64,000 nt of DNA from Gymnogyps californianus (GCF_018139145.2 NC_059500.1:39165437-39229436); one strand, 5' to 3'; positions 1 to 14,984 are shown, counted from the first letter of the stretch. The notes: a model not told the origin generated them from the letters alone. Program-made: numbers and translations.

Positions 1-944
1 CCTGGTGCATATTATTTGTTATTTGGTACAGCAGAAGGGGGAGGCAATAACAGCTGCAGGAGCAATAGCTAAGAAGTGTGAGGGTGAAACAGAGTTTCTG
101 AGAGGTGAGTCCCTTTCTGTGGAAATACTATATTGCCCCAACATGGACAAATGTAGGAGTGAAAGAACTGTATATTGCAGGGGCAAACAGGGGTTAAGTA
201 TAGAAAGGAGGCCATGTTATTGAGAAGACAGCAGTTAAAAAGAAATTGGAGACTCCCCACCACTCCCACACTCCTGCTCCGGTAGGACAGGAGCTACTGA
301 GGCCCCTGAGCCACACCAGCTGGAAACCTCAAACGAGGTGCACAAAAAGAAATAAGAAATAAAGGAGCACAAAGGTCTACCTGCCTTCCTCCGATCCAAG
401 CAGCATCACACAAATTGTCACCTGCCTACGTTGGGCAGCTCAGGAGGGAGCAGGCAGGCACACCCCAGACCCACTGATGTTTTCAGGTCTTTATTTCAGG
501 AAGGGTACCTTGGTGTCCCGCCTTCCTCTGTTTTGGTACACCTCTTCCTTTTCTCTCCCTAGCCTCCGAAAATTCTTCTACCATTTTAGCAAGAATTTTA
601 CACTAAAAGGTCATGAAGTATCTCAAAAGTTCAATCACATTTTCCTTGCAAAGTAAAAAATGTGTGCTCTTTTCCACTACATCATCAGTGGATTTACTGA
701 CTGAGAATAGGGGCAGGGATTATATGCTGATGTATGTGACAGGGTCAGGAGACTTGGATTTTAATCTTGTATTTTTCATTAGTCTAGCACCATCAGTCAG
801 AAAGCCCAGACAGATGCTCAGGTGTTGCTCCATGTTCATCCTTCCTTCCTCTACTTGTGCAAGAAAGGAGACTCGCTTACCTAAACTGACCTGGTAAGTG
901 TGTGTATTGCTGGGCACACTTCCCTGCTGTTCACTTCTGAAACC

Positions 945-1025
945 AGCTCTGCTCTGGGTAACCTTCACAAGCCACTTCCCCAGACCGTGCTGCAATTTCC
1001 AACCTGTACAATGACTTCTTTGTGA
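945..1025 (+). mobile_element. MIR-like SINE fragment
   Basis: GGGTAACCTTCACAAGCCAC then TTCCCCAGACCGTGC and CCAACCTGTACAATGA follow the order of the MIR antisense core (a 'ctttgggcaagtcactt ... cctcagtttccccatctgtaaaatg' layout). It is well diverged, so confidence is moderate. Confidence 0.45.
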
Positions 1026-4000
1026 ACTACCTCAATGTCTACTGTATCACAGCTAGGTATTTATAATATTACAGCTGATTTTTTTTCAGATGGAATGACT
1101 CCATTTTAGACAGCATTTCTTCAAAGCATTGATGTATTTTTCCTTTTTATCCCTGGAACGTATAAGCACAGTGGACTGCAAATTTAAAAAATCCCAAAGA
1201 GTAATTTTATTAGCTGCTGAAATACATTAGTGTTCCTGGACTTTGAACTAGGAATAACGATAATAGCCTTTCCTGAGAGTGGAATTTTTTCCTGACAGAT
1301 TTTTTTCTGATGTTAGATTAAATTATCTTTGTACTGCTTTAGCTTTAGTGGTACTTAAATAGCTCTTTCTTAGTCTGCCTTTATGTGAGAGGACAGTAAA
1401 TACGGCTCACTTTTTGATCTGAGTTACTTACTGCACGGTGATGGTTAGCCAGACGATGGCTGTTGTTAGGCAAGCTCAAGAAAGAATCCAAGCCTGTGAT
1501 CTTTCCTGTCGCTTAAGAGACCTAATTTTTTATGGTGGCTGTTATACCTGGAAGGCCTGTAAGGAATCACGGAGAGGCACAGGGAACTGGGGTTGGAGAA
1601 ATCACTGATGACTTTGCCTATGTTTCTTCGTTCTGCCAGCGCTCTGTGTCAAGCCTTTGTGGAGAGCACTCACTGCCTATGGTCACCCAGCCCTGGTGGC
1701 TACTGTACTGGCACTTATGGAAAGCACAGTGATGGCAACATAGGGCAGATCTTCATTCACACACCTCTCTATGCTTAATATCAATGCATTGAATACCTTT
1801 TACTTCTGATGACTTTGAAGCAAGCTCAGATGCTCTTAGTGCACTGAAGAAGCAGGGTTTTCATTGTACAAGCTCCTTGCCCCGTTTGAGGTGATACACA
1901 CCACCCTGGTTAAATGTCTGTGCAGTTTGGAAAGAGACTGCCTGAGTCCATGAGTACTCTGTTGCCTGGGATTGCAACTCTTTTGTATGGCACTTTCACA
2001 CAGGGGCTTACCCAAACCTCCATATTTAAAACCAAGATACAATTCTTCTAGTGCTGGTGAGAGTGAGTTCTGAGTTGCACACACCACAGCCAAGTGCATA
2101 GAAGACTTTTTATTCCATAAGCATTCAAGCGCTCATTTAAAATTCTTTCCCTCCCTCTCATGAGGGGTAAGAAGTTCTTCTTCTTAAGATCGAACATTCA
2201 ATATTTGCAGAGAGCAAACAGCAAAGGTTCACAGACATTCAGAATTAAATTCAATTGGAATCTGATCAAACAGCAACAGAGAAAAATACCTTGGTTAGTT
2301 TCACAGATCTAATTCTTACAGGGATTATAAATACCCAAATACACAAATTCAGAATTAAGAAAAGTCTCTGCATCAACATGTATGAGAAGATTAAATAAAG
2401 CTTCTTTAGAAATGCATTCATCAGTCCTGAGGGTACAAATTGCTGTTTTCCCAGACACTTAAACACACATTACATAAAGCCATTGTAGCTGAACAATCAG
2501 GGGCCAGAGAAGAAAGCAGAAAAAAAGAGAAGAGAGAGGAACAATGACAGCCAGGATTTTTAAAAAACAACATAATTGTTACTACTTTTAAAGGGATTTG
2601 AAGGTGTATGTAATCACTATTCCCAACATAGATCAAAATTAGGATTAACAGGAAGCTATACTGAAAAATAAACTCTTTGGACCACTGTATCTGGAAAGAT
2701 AAAGAACTTTCTGGTGGTCAGTAGACCATGATTAAGTAGTGCTAGCTGTTATGGAAATATTGATAATGTCCGTAGGATTTTATCACAGGCCTCCTGTGAT
2801 CTGAATTTCAGAAATTTAGAATTCTCAAGACCAGGAGCTGAGCATGGGTTTCGTGAGCTGCCTCCCCACAGCAGCTGGTGGGAAGAAAACTGCCCACTGA
2901 GATGAGACTGCAATATGCCTGGGTAGCCCTGTCTGCAACAACCTGGGCAGTTTGGTCACTATTTGGCCTGTCAGCTAGTCAAACAAAAAAATTGTATAGA
3001 GGCGAGAGGCAGAAATTTGTCATCTGCACATTGAACATTGTTCAGACACGTCAGTAGGGTCCTAGTCCATCTGTCAGTGGCGGGGAGCAGCGTGGCTGGG
3101 TGTAAACTCAGGAAAGTCCTTACGCATATGAAGAAACTTTAACACCCGCTTAGTCCCAAGGAAGCTAAAGGAACCGCCTGAGAGTTTAAAGAATGCATGA
3201 AAGTCCCCTGTTAACCAGTGAGAGTGGAATTTCTAGGATGAAACCCTGCCACTGGGCCTTCATCATACAGAAGCGAATACTGGAGGTTCACATTCATGTT
3301 GATTTTCTTTTTTTTTTTTTTTTACAGTCATATACTGTTTCTGACTCTTCAGTGTCACATTTTAAATCTTGGTCATATTCATTTTCAGTCTTACAAGAGG
3401 TAGTTTTTCAGCTGGAGATGTATTTTACATGCCCTTATTTTGTACTTAGCGTTTGAAGGCAAGCTAATACTAAATCCTTTGAACATTTACTCTCCCTCCA
3501 AATAAAAGACAGTGAAAGTGCAAGTTCTAAATGCTCCCAAATTTGGAACAAGACCTCACTTCTGTAGCTGAACACCATCTGTGCATCAGTCACGTGGTGA
3601 ATAGGAATAGGAAAAACATACACAAAAGTTATCCTAAAAGCCCGGTATTTCCTCATGTTCTCCAGCTTACCTGGCTGTGGCTCCAGCCTTCCCATCTTCC
3701 TGATTGAAGACTTTATTCAAAGTCTGCTCTGAGGCTGATGGAAATCATTCTGTTGTTCTACCAGTGATTTCAGCAGGCGCTGGATCATACATAAAGACTG
3801 GGAAGAACAGAGACTGTGTCCTTTTTTTTTATAATTATGCAGAGACCGCATAATTGTTATCAAATCAGTTGGGTCACTGATGCATTTTCAGGTATTTTAA
3901 AACTTGCTTTTATCTTTTTAGAGTTGCTGATGCATGATTTTATCCAGATCCTCAGGATATTTGGAACCTCTTTCTTAAAGCCTCAAGCAGCTAAATTGCT

Positions 4001-7000
4001 GAATTAAGTTTTTTTGTCACTAGTGTCCGGACTCCCTAACTAAAGTTTGAAAACTGGGGTGCAACCATAGGCCTCAAACAAAGAAAGAAAAATAAAAAGA
4101 ATGTGACTTTCATTATTATATATTTTTTAACTGTTGATTTAAGGTAGTTTCACAAATTTTTGAGGCTTGATCCATTATCATTTAATTTTTGGAACTGGCA
4201 AAACCCATAATTTCTTCTCTAAACTTCTGTTGTCTAGTCCTCAGCAATACTAGTAATAAGTGTTCCCTAACTACTCACTCTGAACACCATGCTTAGTGTC
4301 TTTTCTGCTGATACTAAGCATCTGCACCTCTTCTTCACATCTTCTCAAGGTGGCTTTCAAACCGGGCACTGAATGCTAACCTCCTCGCTCTATCATGTAA
4401 GCAGTAGAAGCTATAGGTATTAAGCACTTGTGAAAAGGTGGTGTATCAATATACATGTGATTCAGAGTGCAGTGTTCACCAATGCAGGGAACACTTCCAA
4501 AAAGAGAAGGAAAAAGAAAAGATGAGGAAATACAATAATTTGCAGTAGCTGCCTGACCACAAGCCATTTCATACTGCAAGTCTGTAATGGAGAAATGTTA
4601 TCATGAGACTGCGAGTGCCACCATCTCCCAGCGTCATACACGGAATGCGAAGGTTAGGAGCAGAGAATAGTGAAGGGTTACAGATGTACTAAATTTGGTT
4701 TATTAAACCGTCACAGATTATTTATACAGGATGCTCAGGGGAAAACAAAATCTAGTATCTAATGTTACAATGGATGCACTGCTTGCACAGCAGAAATTGG
4801 CCAGTTCAGATAATATTTTTATTTATCAGTCATATATCACAGCCATTTCGGCATTTCCCAGTAACATAAAGGGCTCTCTTCTCATCTCCCTTATAAAAAT
4901 TCACCACAGAGTAGATGCAGAAACACCATGTGTCTTTTCTGCTCAGCCAGTAATAGATTACATATGGGAAGACAAACTGCTTTTATTTTCATGACTTTCA
5001 TTAAAATAATGTGATGCTCAGAAAAGGCATTCCTGAAGGCCATTTAATGAACAGCAAGCATTCTAGCCTATTGCCTTGCCAGTGAGATTTAAAGTCTACC
5101 AATCTTCTTTGGGAGGCTCAGTGCAATTTTTGCTTCCATCTGCAGGGCTACTGGAAAGGGCGTCTGTTTAACATCTCATGCAGAACATTACCTTTAAAAG
5201 AAAATGACCTGTCTACAGCTACGCTTCAGTGTCAGTACAGATATGAGACCAGCTCCTAGCGTACAATCATCTCAGCTACATTGCTGGGTGGCCCAGAGTA
5301 CCTTGAATGAACACATTCCCGTGTTTAAAGGGATGTTTCTTTTTCATAATGATGTAAGCGATACATTAACACAGCATCTGCCCATGCTGAGGGCTGAGTT
5401 TAGGACAGTCTCACAGAGACAAATACAGCAGGAAACTCTGTCAGTGAGTACATTAACATAGGAGGATCGGTTTGAGTCTGTAACGAAGAGGTGGCGCAGC
5501 TGGTCTGTGAGACTTTACACACTGTCATAACAGGTAAGTTAAGCTCCTCTGGAGCAAAAACAAGGCAGCTTAACCTTTCCACACTCTTGAACTGGTTAGG
5601 AAGATTTCAGAGCTGTGGGTGTAAAATGCATATGGAACAGAGGAAGGGGGCAAGGGAACTGGGAACAAGAGATTAACTAATTAGAAAAATATCAGAAGCA
5701 GAGACTCACATGTGAATATTACTTTTGGAAAAAAGATTTTGTTAAAGAAATTTTTTTTATAAATGGAAAATGCTTCAAGTTCAAGCCATGCTTAAAAGCA
5801 TAACCATATGGGACAAGAGAGCAACAGCTGCACTCAAATATTTTCTTAAGAGATGAACATTCATACTCACTCTGTGCTATATCAAAATAACATTTCTACA
5901 TATCAGCTTAGTTCACAAGTGCTTTTGAAAGGGAGTCATTGTTTGTCCTTTCCAAAGCCATTTTTAGCTGGAGCCATCATTGCTCACTCTTCCCTGGTGA
6001 CGCACAGTATGCTGGATCCTCATAAGCAGAGTAAAATATCCCTTTTCTGGCAGTAAAGAGGGCATTGGCCCCTCAATATTGCCTGAAGAAGGAGAAAGTG
6101 AGGAATATGTTCTGCCCACATTATTTCAATATTTATCCATCCTTGAAATAAACATTCAAGTATAACATGTTAAAAATAAAATATTCAAGATCTTGCTCAT
6201 AAATACTTTATTTATGGCTTTGAAAATATAAGTTAGAATGTCAAACTGAAATATGTCCTGCACTTACAATCATAAATTATACAGCACCATAAATTTACTG
6301 GACATTTTACAAATACAGATATTTCCCCTGCCCCCAAAAATTTAAATCTAAATCAAGCATGACAAACAGAAGGCATGGCAGAGGACAATAGTTCAAGACA
6401 GGAATGACGAGAAAAAAGTAAACATTGTCTGAAGTGATGGGTTTAAAGGAGAGAGAGAGATGAGGTGAAGGTCTCCTTTTAGGTGCAGGAGAGTTTGAAT
6501 TTTAAACGCATCTCTGTTCCCCAAAGAAGGACAAAATACATCTCTGGAGGTCATCATTTATATGCTTACTGATAAGTTCACTTGCTGAGTTTTGAAGGTT
6601 TGGTTGGGACTTGTTTATGTTTTGATTGTTAATAGATTATTATTCTAAGTACACTTACAGAAAGACACTGAATTTACAAGTGACAGCTTTTGGCTTAGTA
6701 ACAAAGTTAAAAAGCTCAGCCAGAGGTGGCAGAGGGCTTTGTTTTGCTCTGTGTTCCCAACAGGGAGGGCCTCTGCCAAGTGCAGAGAGAAGCCACAATC
6801 ATGGTGCAGAGCCGACTTCACAGCAAGTACGGACAGAGTCAGCAGCATCTGTGCAAAGCTGGCTACGCAGGAACCTAGCTGCTGGCAGCCACCCAAAGCT
6901 AACTCATTGCAATTTCTGGCTGGCAGAAGCAGGGTTGATATCACTGGACAGTATGGGTGGACTGTGGGGTGGGACCTAGCAAAGGGGTGCCGGTAGAGCT

Positions 7001-10000
7001 CAATGGATCTGCAGAGGGCTGCCACTTCCACGGGTCCCCTTTCTACCAAGCAGGCAAGAATGGGGTTTTAGTGAGGTGGTGGATGAAGTTTGTAGTGGGA
7101 TTAAGCGATCTGGACCTCAGAAAGCTGGGCAATAAATACTTGGAGCTCAAGGCTGAACAAACTCTATGTGCAGTGGTTTGAAGCCGTCACTTCCCCAAGT
7201 ATGAGCTAAAAGCACGGAGAACTATTCAACTTTTCTTTGTTGTTTTTTTCATCCCTCTGCAATAATACATGAATTTCCTCTTCTTAGTAAATGCTTGGGA
7301 CTGGTAAAAAGCCAGAGCTATTCCTCTACACCATAGCAGTGGTGTTATAGCTAAAGTACCTCATGGGAGACATAGTCCAACTGCAGCAATAAAGCCAACT
7401 GCAGTTGCTTTGACACAGGAGCCTACTGTGATTTGAGACACCCTCAGACACCTGAAACCCTTGTAAAGGACTTGTGGGAGCTCTGTAGCCATCTGGGACC
7501 ACAGCTGGCGGTAAGGTGTGATACTCCACAGCACCTAAAATGATGCTAGACGTCTATGTTTAAGCAACTGAATTTCTCCCATGGTGTCAAACAAAAGCAG
7601 AAGAGGGTAAAACAGAAAATACTTTGAAATAATACGGAACTGAAATGATACTTTACCTCAGCCATTGTTTCCTGACTACCATGAAGCAGTGACAAATCTA
7701 GATGAATTCTCAAGCTACAAAGTACCCTGTTTATCTACCGGCAGCTGAAGTTGCTGAGCCTTTTGAAAGGGTCTCTTGCGCCACCATACCCACCTCAGCT
7801 TTAGATAAAACCAGCCTCATTTTGTTGGTCTTCAGCAGTAAGTAGAGTAGTTGAGTGATGAAAGGGATATCAAGTTGCTAGAGGTGTACAGACCAGCCTG
7901 AGCCTTGGTGGTCTGACGTGTCTCAGAGAGGTGCTGGACAGACGTCGAGCAGGACATGCGATAAGTCATTGTGTAGGGAGCTCTGGCAATTGATACATTT
8001 TGGCAGCAGACAAATTGCTCACCTCTGCTGTCTGACTGCATTTCATAGGCTGTCAATGAGGTCAAAGCTCCCCCAACACCACTTGTTCTTCTTCCCAGAG
8101 GGACAGCTGTACACTGCTGTCAGTATGTAGAGTGGACTGGGTGTGCTTGTAGTACAGGGGACACTTACCCCTCTTCATGGCAGGACATAGCCATTGCTAC
8201 TGCTGACTTGATTAAATGTCCTAGTCTGAAATCTGCATGTAAAGGGCTCTATTCACATCGGTGGATACATAGGAATGCAAATGGTTTACTTGTACCAAGA
8301 AAGACATGTTGGACAATTTTTTGAGATGTACAGATTTCAGTGATACCTCGTGACTTCCAGTGGGAGACCACAGCCATTTACAGCACATGCCCCTTTTAAA
8401 AATGACATTAAGTACACAATTACCAGCACAAACATGAGCTCCAGTTGCAGATTCAGGTTACTTTCTCTTTCCTGACGGGACAATGTATTTACACCTGGTT
8501 GATGAAATCACTGTTGTCCTGAGTTATTATATTGTTTAGATACTTAGACTATGCTTAAAGCTGTTTTAATGGTTTATCTGGGTCTCTATCCTTTCTGTTT
8601 AGTTCTAACCAAAGATCAGGATAGATGCATTGACCTCTCATTACTGCCTGCTGGAAATGCAAACTAGCCAATTTGCTGGAAGTCACGGGGCCAAAGCATC
8701 ATGGCCCCACAAATATGTCTTTGCGTAAAACTATGGTTTTCATTTTCCTAATTGCTGGATCCAGCTGCTGGTTTCCAAAGAGATGCATCAAGGTGCCCCT
8801 GAGCAAATGAAGAACTGTGCCTTACAGGAAATTCTCATCATGGATTGTACAACAAAATTTAAAAATGTATCAGGGACAACTAAATTGCTATTCTGGAGAT
8901 ATTTCAAAAAATAAAAGTTATGATAAATTAGCTTTGCCTGTGACAGTGTTGGTGTTACCTACAACAAGTCTAATACTGGTTGTACCTACGAACAAGCAGA
9001 TCAGAAAAGGCCACTGCTCTGGAGTGATGAAGCAGATGTCTGATCAGGCAGCAGTGCCATGGAAACTGCCTAGAACTCAGCACTTTGGTTTCCCAAACTG
9101 AAGAGAAGAAGGAAATTCATATAAAAACTGCTAATATGCTAAATCCTGGTCTATAAACTTGAATATCGGGGCTTAGCACAACAGTGCTGGATGGGGCTAT
9201 CAGGACAGCTCTGGACCTCCTACAGATGGGAGCAAAGGAACTCCTTCCATTAGGCCACAACCATAACATGATAGGTGCTGATGTCCCCACTTAGACGAGT
9301 TAAAAACATCCAGTTTGTCAGTACGAGAAAGCTTTGTGGAAATGGGTTGGCTTCCACAAATTTGTCAGGAAGTGGCTGGAATATGTAACTTACATTTCTC
9401 CATTTTGATTAAGCTTTAGTTGCTCAGACTGTAACAAATAGCAAGTTTATATAACACTGCAATCTGTATACAGACAATGTTAAATAGTTACACATTATGG
9501 ACATTATATATCACACAGGCTAATTTAATTTAGTTTTCAAAGTTCTCTCGAACTAAAACACTAATATTGAAATAATTTTTTTTTCAATACTACCACAGTA
9601 ATCAAACCCTGTCAGACTTTTTTTTTTGATGGGAGCATGTTAGCATTTTGTTTTGTTTTGGAATAAGCTTTGTTTCAAACCATTGGAATTTCCTTTAGAA
9701 CAGAAATCCCAATTCCCAACCATTTTTGTTCCCATTGTTCCTGCATCCCAGATCCCAGCACCCAGAGGCTAAACTTCTTTTCCAGTGCATGTCCCCGTTC
9801 CACCTCCCCATGCCCACAAGTCCTGCTGTGTAGAGTCTCACAGGCTCTTTTTTTGAGAAACAGCCTCTGCAGACAGCACAGGCACACAGCCCACTCTTTG
9901 GAGAGCAATCGTATTGTGTTAGGTTCCTGTGCCTAGGGCTCTTTGTAGCATAATCTCTCACAGCACTAACATTAACCATCTGGTACTGTCTACCCCAAGG

Positions 10001-10013
10001 AGAGGCCCTGTGT

Positions 10014-10032
10014 ACTACATTACCCAGAATCC
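10014..10032 (+). promoter_or_regulatory. ZNF143-like motif
   Basis: ACTACATTACCCAGAATCC matches the known ZNF143/SBS consensus ACTACAATTCCCAGAATGC at 16 of 19 positions. No CpG island or gene start is nearby, so it is a candidate only. Confidence 0.25.
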
Positions 10033-13000
10033 TTGACAGGTGAGTTGAGGAGTTACTAATGAGCGAAGAATAAATCATGCTCAGTCACTGTGTTGCTCAA
10101 AGTCATGCTCTTTTTCTTGCATAAAAGCTACTGGTCAGATGTACACAATAGATGATGGTGACAGCACGTAAAAATGTAAGCCAGAAATGGGTTGCACTTA
10201 GATTCATCTCAATAACAAGTGAAAAATTCAGACCCAGTCTTTCTGTTCAGATCCATGTCCCCAGCCATAATGTGAAAAACTTACTTTTGCTCTGTCCTGA
10301 TAGAAATATCCAAAAAGCCACAATCATTGTAAAATTCTAGTAAAAAAAGCCCAAATTCTATAAACCTAATCAGATTAAACAAAGTTGATCCCACTAGGAT
10401 AGCGGGAGGTGGTGGTTAAACACGGATGACTCTCCAGATGCTGTAGCAAGACACCCATAATGATTCCATCACAAGCACAGCTGGAGAGATGCCAAACTTC
10501 CTCACTGCAACTGGAGCAGGTGACAGAGAATCTCTGGTTCTTCCCTAAGTAGCCACACCACTGACAGCTTGGCATTTGCACCCTCTGCTACCAGATCAGA
10601 GCGCTGCTGCTTTCAATGCTGACAGCAGGCATCCAGTTTCAGAGATGGATCACTACACTTTAAAAAAGCTTCCTTAAAGTTTACGATGGTGGAGACGTCA
10701 CATAACATTTGGCTTTTGATGTGATGCAGTGTAAATGCTGTAATCATATTTACAAGACATGATTGATAACATGCTGCGCATGAACTCCTTCCTTTAAACT
10801 TTCCCATAAAACACATTCATCTGCCATTTCCCAGTCTCAACTACCAAAGGATCCAAGTGAAAAAAGAAAAATTAAATAGGTCCAAGCAGGGCAAATAGGC
10901 CCTGAACGACTGTTCAGGAGGAGGAGATGAAAGTTCAGCTCCATATTTGTGTTTGCTGAATTATGATGTTCTTCTTTTAAAAGTCTGCGCAAATTGGGGG
11001 TTTGGGGTTTTTTGTTTGTTTCACTGAACAAACTAGACTCATACCCCATGTAAGATTAACGTGAGATCCCAATGAATGCTAAGTGCCACAGCAAAACTGT
11101 TCACTTGATTAGCAGTTCAATTAGTATTTTTTTTCAGCAGTGTGATCTCACTGATACAGAAAGTTACTCCTGAGCTCCACTGCTGTACAGGGATCTATGC
11201 GAGATGCTGTGGAGGAGGCTATGGATTTCTTGAGCTGCTGTGGTGCCTGATAATGTTCTCCCCTGAGCTGCAAACCACAGTAAATCACCCTAAGTGACTT
11301 CTAGGTTAACACAGCCAGCTCCGCTGGCAGGGAATCAGGGAGCACTCTGTTATCCGTCTGTCTCCAGAGCTGGGAGGTGATAATCTCTGACATGGGGCAA
11401 TCACAAACGGTGGCAGCGAGTAGCCCTGATAGATACTAAAGACTTCCACTGCAACCTTAGGCACTGCAGCCTGCGTCTGGGAAAGGAACATTTTACAACT
11501 GAGTCAATCGGTTGTGCTCACTTACCTCGCTTGAAACTCCCCTTCAACACCCACACAGGCAAAGTTTGACTCCTGTAGAAGACCATGAATGTGACCAGCT
11601 CACACAATAGGAAAGGCATTAAATTCTTGTAACTGGATTGTGATGGAGCAATTAAACCAACAGTAAAAATGCAAATTTGTCACAGTGAAGGAAGATCACG
11701 GTAAATAAGCCCAACGGGAATAGAAGATCTTAATATACATTTGTGTTGCACTAGACTTTCACATGATTCTGAGATTAAGGCTACCAAGTAGCATGTATTA
11801 AAAAACTCCAGTTGCAAAAGAATCAAATTCAATTTTTGGGTCATACAGAAATGTATTATTTTGCTATAGCATGTTTAAATCTACAGCCAAGAATGTCTAA
11901 AACATGCTGCAAACCTTTGGGCAAATAGGAGATGAGGTTAAAGTTGAAGTAAAATCATCTGCCCAGAAGTCTGGCATGTGGTAAAGTCGTGCTGGAATAA
12001 TTTAAGATTATCTCATGTAGTAGTGGGAGACACTTTGAATGGTAGAAGGACATCCAATCCTGCAGATGTTCAGATAACAAATGTTTTCAAGGCACTTTGA
12101 AGATGAAGCACATAAATAGAAGGTTTCATTATTAGATATTAGGAAGAGTAATAAAAATAAATACAGTTCATACTAAAGAACATCTGAAGGCTCTTTTATG
12201 AGACACAACATAGGGGTCTTTTCAAAGTAGTGATTTATTTTTTCACATTACTCCTTTTCATTAGCAGAGTTCAGAAATTAATTTGAAAATTTCTGTTCAT
12301 TCAATCCAGCAGTGTCAAATATTTTTGCCAAAGAAAGACACAACTACTCAGACAACGTAAAGAAGCTTGTAAAAAGCTACTAGACAGAGAAGTTCAGTCA
12401 ACCACTAGCAGCACTGATTGGATCCAGAGCCACAATAAAAATGGATAGACAAGATATGCCCTTACCTTAAACCATCTCAAATACCACACAAAGGAAGGGG
12501 GGACAAAGGAGCAAAAGAGCATACTGTAGAAAAACAAAATGAAAGCCATACACCCAACATCTCAATTTCGAACAGTTGGGTAAAAACATCTGGAAGTTGC
12601 AAATCCTGAAGAACCCAGCAGTCCCCTGGTCTCCTGTTTCACCCAAGGACACCATAACTGGTCTCTATGAACTAGAGAACAGGAACAAAAGGAAGCATAG
12701 CACATCAAATAATGCGCATGTATGAGCTAGAGATTTGTTGGCTTCATTACAAATGAATCCATTTTCTGTGTGATGAATGAGAAATGTCCTACAGACTTGG
12801 GCTGTGAGAGCAGCATACTGCAAAATTCCTGTTATATGGATAGGCGTTGGAAGGGGACCTTACACCCCGAGGCTTACATCCGTTAGTGTGATCTTTCAGT
12901 TGTGTCCCTACAGTTACTGTAAACATATACTGTACCTAGTCAACCTTTTGCTTTTCCAAAATGACTATATGTAATGACAATTTTGATGGATATATCTTCA

Positions 13001-13978
13001 AGAAGGGAAATTCCAGTAAGATTGTAGAAGTGCCTTTGAAGTAAGGAATATACTGAATGATAGCCATTAAAAATTTATGAGGTTTCCTTTACTGGTGGAA
13101 GAGAAAGCTTTGTGGTATTTGATAGACCTAAAGTGAGATGAGAGAGCAACTCATACTGTGTTAGGAAAAGAACGTACTACCTTGTGCATAGTACAAGGCA
13201 ATTTTTGTGAATGTAAATATTATCAGAGAAATCCTTTCACTGAAATACCAGACAGGACATCCTCAGAAAGAAGGACAGGGCAGGGAGTAGGGAGGTAGAA
13301 ACAAAGCAGATGCTAAATAATTGTCAACTGGACCAGTAAACGACCACTTACCAAACTGAGAACCAAAGCAAGTAAGGACAGGACAATCCTACAGAATGCA
13401 AAGCTCTTGATTTTCCTTGCGATTCTGGAGGGAGGGAGGGTGGATGTGCCTGTGGACAAATAAATACTTATTTCTCTGATTTAGACATAAAAGGTGACAT
13501 GGTGCAGAAAACTCACAAGCAATTTTCTAGTGAAAGAGAAGCGTAGGAATATAAGGAATATTTTAGGAACATCCAATTAGAGTTAGGACTATAAGGATCC
13601 TGAAAAGCAAAGCTATTAGAGACGGCAATATTTTGCATGTGTGGTGCACACATGTAGAACTAAAAATACAAAATGAAGTCGCAGATTCAATTCTTTAAAA
13701 CGAAGAACATCAGAACTTCCCTTGCCCATAAAATCTTCCTTGGGTTCACTTGCGTGTGTGCCTCAGGGTATGGTGAGGGCTTACAGACTGGGCTGCTAGT
13801 GATCAGTGTGTCCCATCCCCAATGTTCCGTACATGCCTTCTGCATAATTCAGACACAATTTTGAAGACAGAAGTGCTAAGTTGCTTGCAGGTCTCTGTGT
13901 TTTCCTTCTTATTATAATACTTGAGTTCTTCACAGACTGCATTTATAACAAGCCTCTGAAATGAGGGACTACTATAAA

Positions 13979-14175
13979 AGATGGGAACTGAAGCACAAAT
14001 AGATTAATGTCCAAGGGGCCCACCTCTTTTGGGTGCCTAAATTGAGGCTCCTAGGATTTTTTTTTTTTTCCAGGCTTTTTGGCACTAGCAGGCACTTTAC
14101 ATTTTCCAGACACCACTTCCGTTGACTTCCATGGCTCTTGTGAGTGCTCTGCAGTTCTGCAAGTGAGACCCCTGC
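13979..14175 (+). repeat. Ancient interspersed repeat (MIR-like start, sauropsid repeat remainder)
   Basis: GATGGGAACTGAAGCACAAA resembles the sense MIR core. The following part (GGGTGCCTAAATTGAGGCTC, a T-run, then CACTTCCGTTGACTTCCATG and CTCTTGTGAGTGCTCTGCAG) resembles a repeat common in turtles, crocodilians and birds that is rich in 'ttgacttcaatgg' palindromes. I cannot name the family. Confidence 0.35.
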
Positions 14176-14660
14176 GCACAGCGAGCGATTACCTGCTAAA
14201 TCCTTGGCGATATGCTGCACGTTAAATGTGTTAGAGAGAGAGAATTCCGTTGTCAGTGTCAGCATTTCTCCACCCGAGCTCTGCTGGATTCAGTAAATAC
14301 CTTCCAGTTTCCTCAACAAAGGCTAAAAAAAAACGGTAACAAAGTCTTTCATTAAAGAGTCCTGTCCCTTGTGCTACCACATTCAGTGTGCTGAACAGGC
14401 CCACTCAGATTGTTGCCAGAAAGAGTCTCCCATGCAAACTGTAAGTAGCAGTTTTCTCCTATTATTCCACTGAGCTTCTCCCCTGTCTTGGAGAATTTCT
14501 AAAATCTCACTGAGGAAAAAGAGTCCAGTCATGAAAGGTGAACTCCATATTGGAGTTCCCATTGGAAATCCTACTCAGCAATTTCAAACCTAAGCAAGGT
14601 AGGGGGATGGAGTCTGGAAAATATAAATCCAGCATGGATCCCTGTATTCCTGTTTCCAGG

Positions 14661-14719
14661 AAAAAAAAAAAAAAAAACCAAAAAAAAAAACCACCAAAAA
14701 CTGGTTTACTGGAAACCAG
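14661..14719. repeat. A-rich tract followed by a small hairpin
   Basis: A run of 17 A, CC, 10 A and CCACCAAAAA is followed by CTGGTTT ACTGG AAACCAG, a perfect 7-base inverted repeat (14701-14707 with 14713-14719). It might be the tail of a lost retroposon; no element is recognisable on either side. Confidence 0.6.
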
Positions 14720-14984
14720 TTTTCTTGTTTTTGACTTGTGTGCAGATGAGTAAGAATGGATGATGGAATGGCTCCCCTCATATCTTGTGTTCTTGATACA
14801 GCAAAATAATGTGGAAAAATTGGTTGGCTTTTGGATACTAAGATTTGCTAATTATAATGAACATCTGAAGGCTATTTATGCATATGTTGCTCTGGCTAAT
14901 CTTGAAAGTATAAAGCACAGTGAAAGCTCTTTAAAGTTCCTGTACTGTAAATATGCTTAATGCCCTAACATAAAGCAAATGAAA

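Larger units (their letters stand above)
1..13978. other. Intergenic DNA, no gene recognised
   Basis: Apart from the MIR-like fragment at 945-1025 and the ZNF143-like motif, I see no exon, RNA gene or clear mobile element. The longest frame here (134 codons at 7049-6645 minus) has no recognisable domain, and its composition is that of a random frame. Short purine or T tracts occur, for instance at 3309-3323 and 6450-6462. Confidence 0.6.

Noticed and set aside
6645..7049. 134-codon minus-strand frame
   Set aside because: No domain or signal; overlapping plus-strand frames of similar size argue for chance in a locally GC-richer patch.
12840..12900. GTTGGAAGGGGACCTTACA resembling the start of an antisense CR1
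   Set aside because: Only about 20 bases agree and the following sequence does not continue the element.
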